Assembly (NCBI GenBank): GCA_002716125.1
Contig: PAZH01000063.1
Coordinates: 1 to 36,328, forward strand
Source: Rhodospirillaceae bacterium
GTDB lineage: Bacteria; Pseudomonadota; Alphaproteobacteria; UBA8366
Direction of reading: 5' to 3'
Length of the DNA: 36,328 nucleotides
Both the position numbers and the translations under genes were made by a program. This document shows positions 33,001 through 36,328 of the stretch, one piece after another; position 1 is the first letter of the stretch, and each line of letters begins with the position of its first letter. The notes below the pieces were generated by a model. The model was not told the DNA's origin, did not search any database, and saw only the letters and a program-made list of their open reading frames with translations.

Positions 33001-33154
33001 TGCGACCGGTGCTGGGGCCGAGATGCGCCAGGCCCTCGGAACCGCTGTTTTCTCGGGTATGGTTGGCGTTACGTTCTTCGGGTTGTTGTTCACCCCGGTC
33101 TTCTATGTGGTCTGCCGGTGGATCGGAACCTTGCGCCGCAAACCCGAGGCCTAA
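30009..33154 (+). pseudogene. RND efflux pump (AcrB/HAE1 type), frameshifted
   Basis: The first 863 codons are an intact HAE1-type RND pump: FFVDHPIFATVVSILITL helix, proton-relay Asp410-Asp411 in GIVVDDAIVVVENVER, GFIPEQDQGYL porter-domain block. At 32597-32600 one base is missing, so TTC GGC ATC appears as TTC GCA TC, and 47 wrong residues follow to a stop at 32739-32741. The correct frame continues from about 32615 to 33154 and carries helices 8-12 with the relay Lys in AAKNAILIVEF (codon at 32849-32851). With one base restored the protein would be 1048 residues, the standard size. Unless the shift is a sequencing error or is suppressed, the pump is nonfunctional because its relay is split. 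Confidence 0.88.
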
Positions 33155-33235
33155 CGCGCGGCAAGATTTTACTAACCGCGCTGGATCGCCGGCCTATATC
33201 TTTCCTAACCAGTTTGGAAAGAGAAGGCTGCCAAC

Positions 33236-33562
33236 ATGATTCACGAACTCCGCATCTATCATTGCGTGCCGGGTCGCTTACCGGCACTGCTCAACCGCTT
33301 CGACACGATCACTCTCAAAATTTGGGAGCGCCACGATATTCGTCAGGCCGGTTTCTGGACCGTCGATATCGGCCCCTCGAACCAAGTGCTTTATTACCTT
33401 CTCGAATGGGAATCCCATGCCGACCGTGAAGCGAAATGGGCGAAGTTCCAAGCCGATCCCGAATGGATCGAGAAGCGCGCGCAGACGGAAGCCGATGGCG
33501 CCATTGTCGCGCGCGTCGAGAACATGATGCTGCGCCCGACGAGCTTCTCGGCGGTAAAGTAG
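33236..33562 (+). CDS. NIPSNAP family protein
   Basis: 108 residues, one dimeric alpha/beta NIPSNAP domain, with the typical opening MIHELRIYHCVPGRLPALLNRF and central GFWTVDIGPSNQVLYYLLEW block followed by REAKWAKFQADPEW. Bacterial NIPSNAPs have no firm function. An AGAAGG lies nine bases before the ATG. It follows the broken pump gene by 81 bases and precedes a YdhR-like gene by 33 bases, forming a small plus-strand pair. Confidence 0.85.
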   Translation: MIHELRIYHCVPGRLPALLNRFDTITLKIWERHDIRQAGFWTVDIGPSNQVLYYLLEWESHADREAKWAKFQADPEWIEKRAQTEADGAIVARVENMMLRPTSFSAVK

Positions 33563-33595
33563 GCAATTCACGTATTAGAACAGGAGCATGAAGCA

Positions 33596-33943
33596 ATGAG
33601 CAATTGCATCGTCGTCGTCCAATTCCCGCTCGCCAAACGGACGGAAGAACAAGCCATCGCCGGCGGCACCTCGACCGCGCCGACCTATCGCGGCCTCGCT
33701 GAAAAGGGTCTCACCCGCAAGGACTACCTGAACGGCGACACCGGCACGGGCGGCGTCTATCTTTGGGAAAGTCGTGCGGCCGCTGAAGCCTGGTTCACGG
33801 AAGAACGGGTCCAGATGTTAACCGAAAAATTCGGCGCCGCCCCGAAGTTGACCTGGTACGACACGCACGTGACCGTCGACAACCTGAAAGAGGAAGTCCG
33901 CGTCAACGGCGTCCCGCAAGCGGTCAGCCAAGCGGCGGAGTAA
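33596..33943 (+). CDS. YdhR-like ABM-fold protein (putative monooxygenase)
   Basis: 115 residues. The sequence APTYRGLAEKGLTRKDYLNGD and GGVYLWESRAAAEAWFTEERV match the YdhR/antibiotic-biosynthesis-monooxygenase-like family (ferredoxin-like alpha/beta fold). The family is named a putative mono-oxygenase, but no activity is proven for most members. AGGAGC about seven bases before the ATG supports the start. It is paired with the NIPSNAP gene and ends 30 bases before the convergent aldehyde ferredoxin oxidoreductase gene. Confidence 0.72.
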   Translation: MSNCIVVVQFPLAKRTEEQAIAGGTSTAPTYRGLAEKGLTRKDYLNGDTGTGGVYLWESRAAAEAWFTEERVQMLTEKFGAAPKLTWYDTHVTVDNLKEEVRVNGVPQAVSQAAE

Positions 33944-33973
33944 CGCGCGACTTTATGCCGGCGCCATCCGGTC

Positions 33974-35704
33974 TCAATCCCCGCCAGCGGCCTGCTCCGC
34001 GTACCAGGTCGCACGCAATTGGCGGACCTCTTCGTAGTGGTGGCGGGCCTGTTTGCCCGTCGGCTCCAGCTTTTCGTCATAGAAGAACTGCGGCAGTTCG
34101 TCCTCGATGGCGTTGAACCCGGCCTTCTCGTTGAACTCGTCCTCGAGCTTCAAGGTCTCGATGCCGAAGTCATAGAACCACTTCGAATCGAGCTCCGTGC
34201 CGAGGGCGTTGTTCAAGGCCTCGACGATGAAGTCATGGTTCACGTTGGTGACCGAGCGCCCGAAGACGCAGATGCCGAGGCTGTCGACGGCGGCGCAGTT
34301 GGTTTGGATGTCCATGCTGGCACGGGTCAGCTCCTCCGTCGTCTTGTCTTTACAGTCATAAGCCGGAAGGTTGCCCGCCGTATGATCGGCTCCTTGTGCC
34401 GTCAGCATCATCGAGATGCCCGTCACCTCGATGACGCGCGGATCGTAGGCGCTGATGCCTTGTTTCTTGATGACGGGCACACGCTTCACGTTGAAATGCT
34501 CGCCGACGCGGGCCGTGCCCTGGGCCAGCAATTGACCGCGCTCGTTACCCGCCCGGATATCGGCCAAGCACTGTTCCATGAATTCGACATCGGCCCAGTC
34601 CGCCTGACCGTCTTCCATCAGCAAGGCGATCATCGCGCCCGTCTCAATGGTATCAATGATGAGGTCGTTGGCGATGGCGTTCAGCTTGGCGACATCGTCC
34701 GGCTCCTTGATGCCGCAATTTGTGCCAAGCAGGCCGATGGTTTCGTACTCGAGCGGTGAGACAAGTTCATTGCCGTCCTTATCCGCATAGACGTTCGAGC
34801 ATTGGATCTGACAGCCCGGCATACAGGCGTGCGTTGTCTCGCCGGCCCGTTCCAGGTTCTGCTCGCGGATGAAATCGCCGCCCATCTTGTGGGTCTCGAC
34901 ATTGGTGTCGACGATCTGGCCGCCCGAGAAGTTCTTCACCGGCAGGCCGCCCATGTGGTTGGTCATGTCGGCGACCATGGCGGTGCCGAGCATGGAGAAG
35001 TTCTTGATCGCCGCGTCTTCGTTCAGCATGCCGCCGTAACGCTTCACCGAGTCCATGACCTTCCGGCGGTCGTGGAATTGCGGCATCTTGTGGCGGTCGA
35101 TGACGATGGCTTTGACCTTCTTGGAGCCCATCACGGCGCCGACACCGCCGCGCGCGGAGATTCGGGTCGGCCGGCCTTCCGGGTCGGTGAAAGCGATGCC
35201 GGAGATCAGCCCGCCATATTCGCCAACCGGCCCGCAAATGCAGAGGCTGACTTTCGTGCCGAACTTCTCGTGCAGCATATCCGCGGTCTCGAATGCACCC
35301 TTGCCCATATAAGGTTCGGCGGACATGTATTCGATCTCGCCTTCCTTCGGGATGTACATGACAACCCATTCGTCGGACTGGCCGTAGAGGGTTAAACCCG
35401 AGAGTTCCAACTGACCGAGCGCAAAGCCAAAGGTGCCACCCGCGTTGGATTCCTTGATTCCGCCGGTCAGCGGGCTCTTGCAGCCGACACTGATGCGGTT
35501 GGCGTTCGAGAAGTTCGAACCGGCGAAGGGGCCGGCCGAGAAAATGAGCGGATTGTCCGGCCCCAACGGATCGACTTCCGCCAGATTGCGGTCCAGCATT
35601 GTCTTCACGATGTGATAGCGGCCGGCGCGTGCAAGCTGTTCACCCTCCATCTCTTCTTTTTCGACGGTGCGGTCATTCAGATTGATATGCAGATACGTAC
35701 GCAT
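33974..35704 (-). CDS. Tungsten-type aldehyde:ferredoxin oxidoreductase family protein
   Basis: 576 residues from ATG 35704, chosen because AGGAAG lies upstream and the family begins RTYLHINLND. The N-terminal AOR domain (about 1-200) carries GPFAGSNFSNANR, SPLTGGIKESNAGGTFG and GGVGAVMGSKKVKAI, the bis-molybdopterin sites. The [4Fe-4S] ligands are Cys294, Cys298 and Cys302 (CMPGCQIQC, spaced x3-x3) and Cys479 in SLGICVF. The x3 first gap resembles the YdhV-like group as I recall, rather than the CxxC of archaeal enzymes. Known members oxidise aldehydes with W or Mo cofactors; substrate unknown here. No ferredoxin or electron partner gene is adjacent, which is odd for this family. The 179-base upstream gap contains only ACCCG-N5-CGGGT (35732-35746). 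Confidence 0.9.
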   Translation of the reverse strand: MRTYLHINLNDRTVEKEEMEGEQLARAGRYHIVKTMLDRNLAEVDPLGPDNPLIFSAGPFAGSNFSNANRISVGCKSPLTGGIKESNAGGTFGFALGQLELSGLTLYGQSDEWVVMYIPKEGEIEYMSAEPYMGKGAFETADMLHEKFGTKVSLCICGPVGEYGGLISGIAFTDPEGRPTRISARGGVGAVMGSKKVKAIVIDRHKMPQFHDRRKVMDSVKRYGGMLNEDAAIKNFSMLGTAMVADMTNHMGGLPVKNFSGGQIVDTNVETHKMGGDFIREQNLERAGETTHACMPGCQIQCSNVYADKDGNELVSPLEYETIGLLGTNCGIKEPDDVAKLNAIANDLIIDTIETGAMIALLMEDGQADWADVEFMEQCLADIRAGNERGQLLAQGTARVGEHFNVKRVPVIKKQGISAYDPRVIEVTGISMMLTAQGADHTAGNLPAYDCKDKTTEELTRASMDIQTNCAAVDSLGICVFGRSVTNVNHDFIVEALNNALGTELDSKWFYDFGIETLKLEDEFNEKAGFNAIEDELPQFFYDEKLEPTGKQARHHYEEVRQLRATWYAEQAAGGD

Positions 35705-35883
35705 GGCGGTCTTCCTGTCTCTCTCGATTGGACCCGTTACGCGGGTGTGTTGCCCCATCGTCGCATATCGGGGCCTTCCTTTGAATAAAAAGTTGGATCG
35801 ATTCCCAGATCCCCGCAAGGGCCGCCTGTCATTTCAGGCCAAATTGCGGATAATCCCCAAGCTCAATCGGAAGGTGCCGTGAC

Positions 35884-36328
35884 ATGTTGCGTGCAATACT
35901 ATTGGTCATCCTCTTCGCCGTCGGCATGACGGACGTCGCAATCGCGGACAAACCCGGTCTCAAGGGCATTCGCGGGACCGACGACCGCAAACTCGAGCGG
36001 ACCCAGAAATTTCCCTGGAGTGCGATCGGCCGTGTGAACGTGCGCACGCGCGGTGTTGGATTTTGCAGCGGGACGCTGATCGCCCCGAACAAGGTGTTAA
36101 CGGCGGCCCATTGCTTTTGGAACAAGCAGACCCGCCGTTGGGCGCATCCCAAGTCGATCGTCTATCTCGCGGCCTACTCTCTTTCGGACTATTTGGACCA
36201 TTCGAAAGTAAAGTCCTATCGCCTTTCCGACCCGAACCTTGCCGCCATCAAGAAAGACCTGACCAAGGACTGGGCGATTCTCGAGTTGGAGAAACCGCTG
36301 GGCGACACCATCGGTTATCTGCCGTTGA
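35884..36328 (+). CDS. Trypsin-like serine protease, 3' end outside the window
   Basis: The frame stays open to the window edge (148 codons plus one base). A signal peptide is clear (LRAILLVILFAVGMTDVAIA, residues 2-21). The chymotrypsin-fold start is seen as FCSGTLIAPNKVLTAAHCFWN with the catalytic His, and KDWAILELEKP supplies the catalytic Asp; the Ser region (GDSGG) would lie beyond the edge. The final TGA at 36326-36328 is in another frame and does not end this gene. Exported or periplasmic protease with unknown target; divergent from the aldehyde oxidoreductase gene. Confidence 0.85.
   Translation, partial: MLRAILLVILFAVGMTDVAIADKPGLKGIRGTDDRKLERTQKFPWSAIGRVNVRTRGVGFCSGTLIAPNKVLTAAHCFWNKQTRRWAHPKSIVYLAAYSLSDYLDHSKVKSYRLSDPNLAAIKKDLTKDWAILELEKPLGDTIGYLPL

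Noticed and set aside
32615..33154. An independent small membrane protein of 179 residues.
   Set aside because: Its sequence is exactly the C-terminal transmembrane part of the RND pump in the next frame, so it is the tail of a broken gene, not a separate one.
34019..34759. A 246-codon plus-strand open frame inside the aldehyde oxidoreductase gene.
   Set aside because: Antisense to a gene with intact cofactor ligands; no independent support.
36326..36328. TGA at the very end of the window.
   Set aside because: It is out of frame with the protease gene, so it does not mark a gene end.
1..36328. CRISPR arrays, tRNA or rRNA genes, transposases or phage genes.
   Set aside because: No regularly spaced direct repeats, no cloverleaf candidate I could support and no transposase or phage-like protein was seen; the long palindromes occur singly, not in arrays.

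Overview
The window looks like chromosomal DNA from a metabolically versatile, probably marine or soil alphaproteobacterium of a Rhodospirillales-like kind. This is inferred from gene families (TfdA/TauD dioxygenases, molybdenum hydroxylase with CoxG, LLM oxidoreductase, many MFS carriers and cupins), moderately high G+C, and several families of intergenic palindromic repeats. I see no rRNA, tRNA, CRISPR, insertion sequence or phage gene.

Layout. 1-3900 (+): Sel1-repeat protein, epoxide hydrolase, soluble GAF-PAS-PAS histidine kinase. 3988-8599 (+): ketopantoate-reductase-like protein, LLM oxidoreductase, small membrane protein, alpha-methylacyl-CoA-racemase-like CoA-transferase-fold enzyme and a cupin. 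8594-13124: an MFS carrier (-) divergent from an extended ArsR regulator, cupin, M20 peptidase and TauD-type dioxygenase (+); a perfect 10-8-10 inverted repeat lies in the divergent promoter. 13125-14788 (-): MFS carrier and cupin. 14936-17365: TPP-dependent enzyme (-) divergent from an isochorismatase-fold amidase (+). 17497-19346 (-): cupin and arylsulfotransferase-like propeller. 19460-20170 (+): enoyl-CoA hydratase/isomerase. 20167-26875 (-): one co-directional run in the order CoxG-like, FAD subunit, molybdopterin subunit, 2Fe-2S subunit, a decayed Rieske oxygenase remnant, DUF1330, an SDR with an in-frame stop, and a Gfo/Idh/MocA oxidoreductase. 27004-27900 (+): a TfdA-like dioxygenase. 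28030-28680 (-): an Asp/Glu-racemase-fold protein, divergent from an RND efflux pair (28815-33154, +) whose pump gene has a one-base frameshift. 33236-33943 (+): NIPSNAP and YdhR-like ABM proteins. 33974-35704 (-): tungsten-type aldehyde:ferredoxin oxidoreductase. 35884-end (+): trypsin-like protease, cut by the window edge.

Taken together this is an accessory catabolic region for small organic acids, CoA esters and heteroaromatic or xenobiotic compounds. Three genes within about 11 kb are broken (SDR nonsense, Rieske remnant, RND frameshift), which suggests ongoing decay or, for the single-base lesions, assembly error. The best candidate for a self-contained, undescribed unit is the ArsR-controlled cassette at 8594-13124. 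I see no sign of a defence system or other dramatic novelty.
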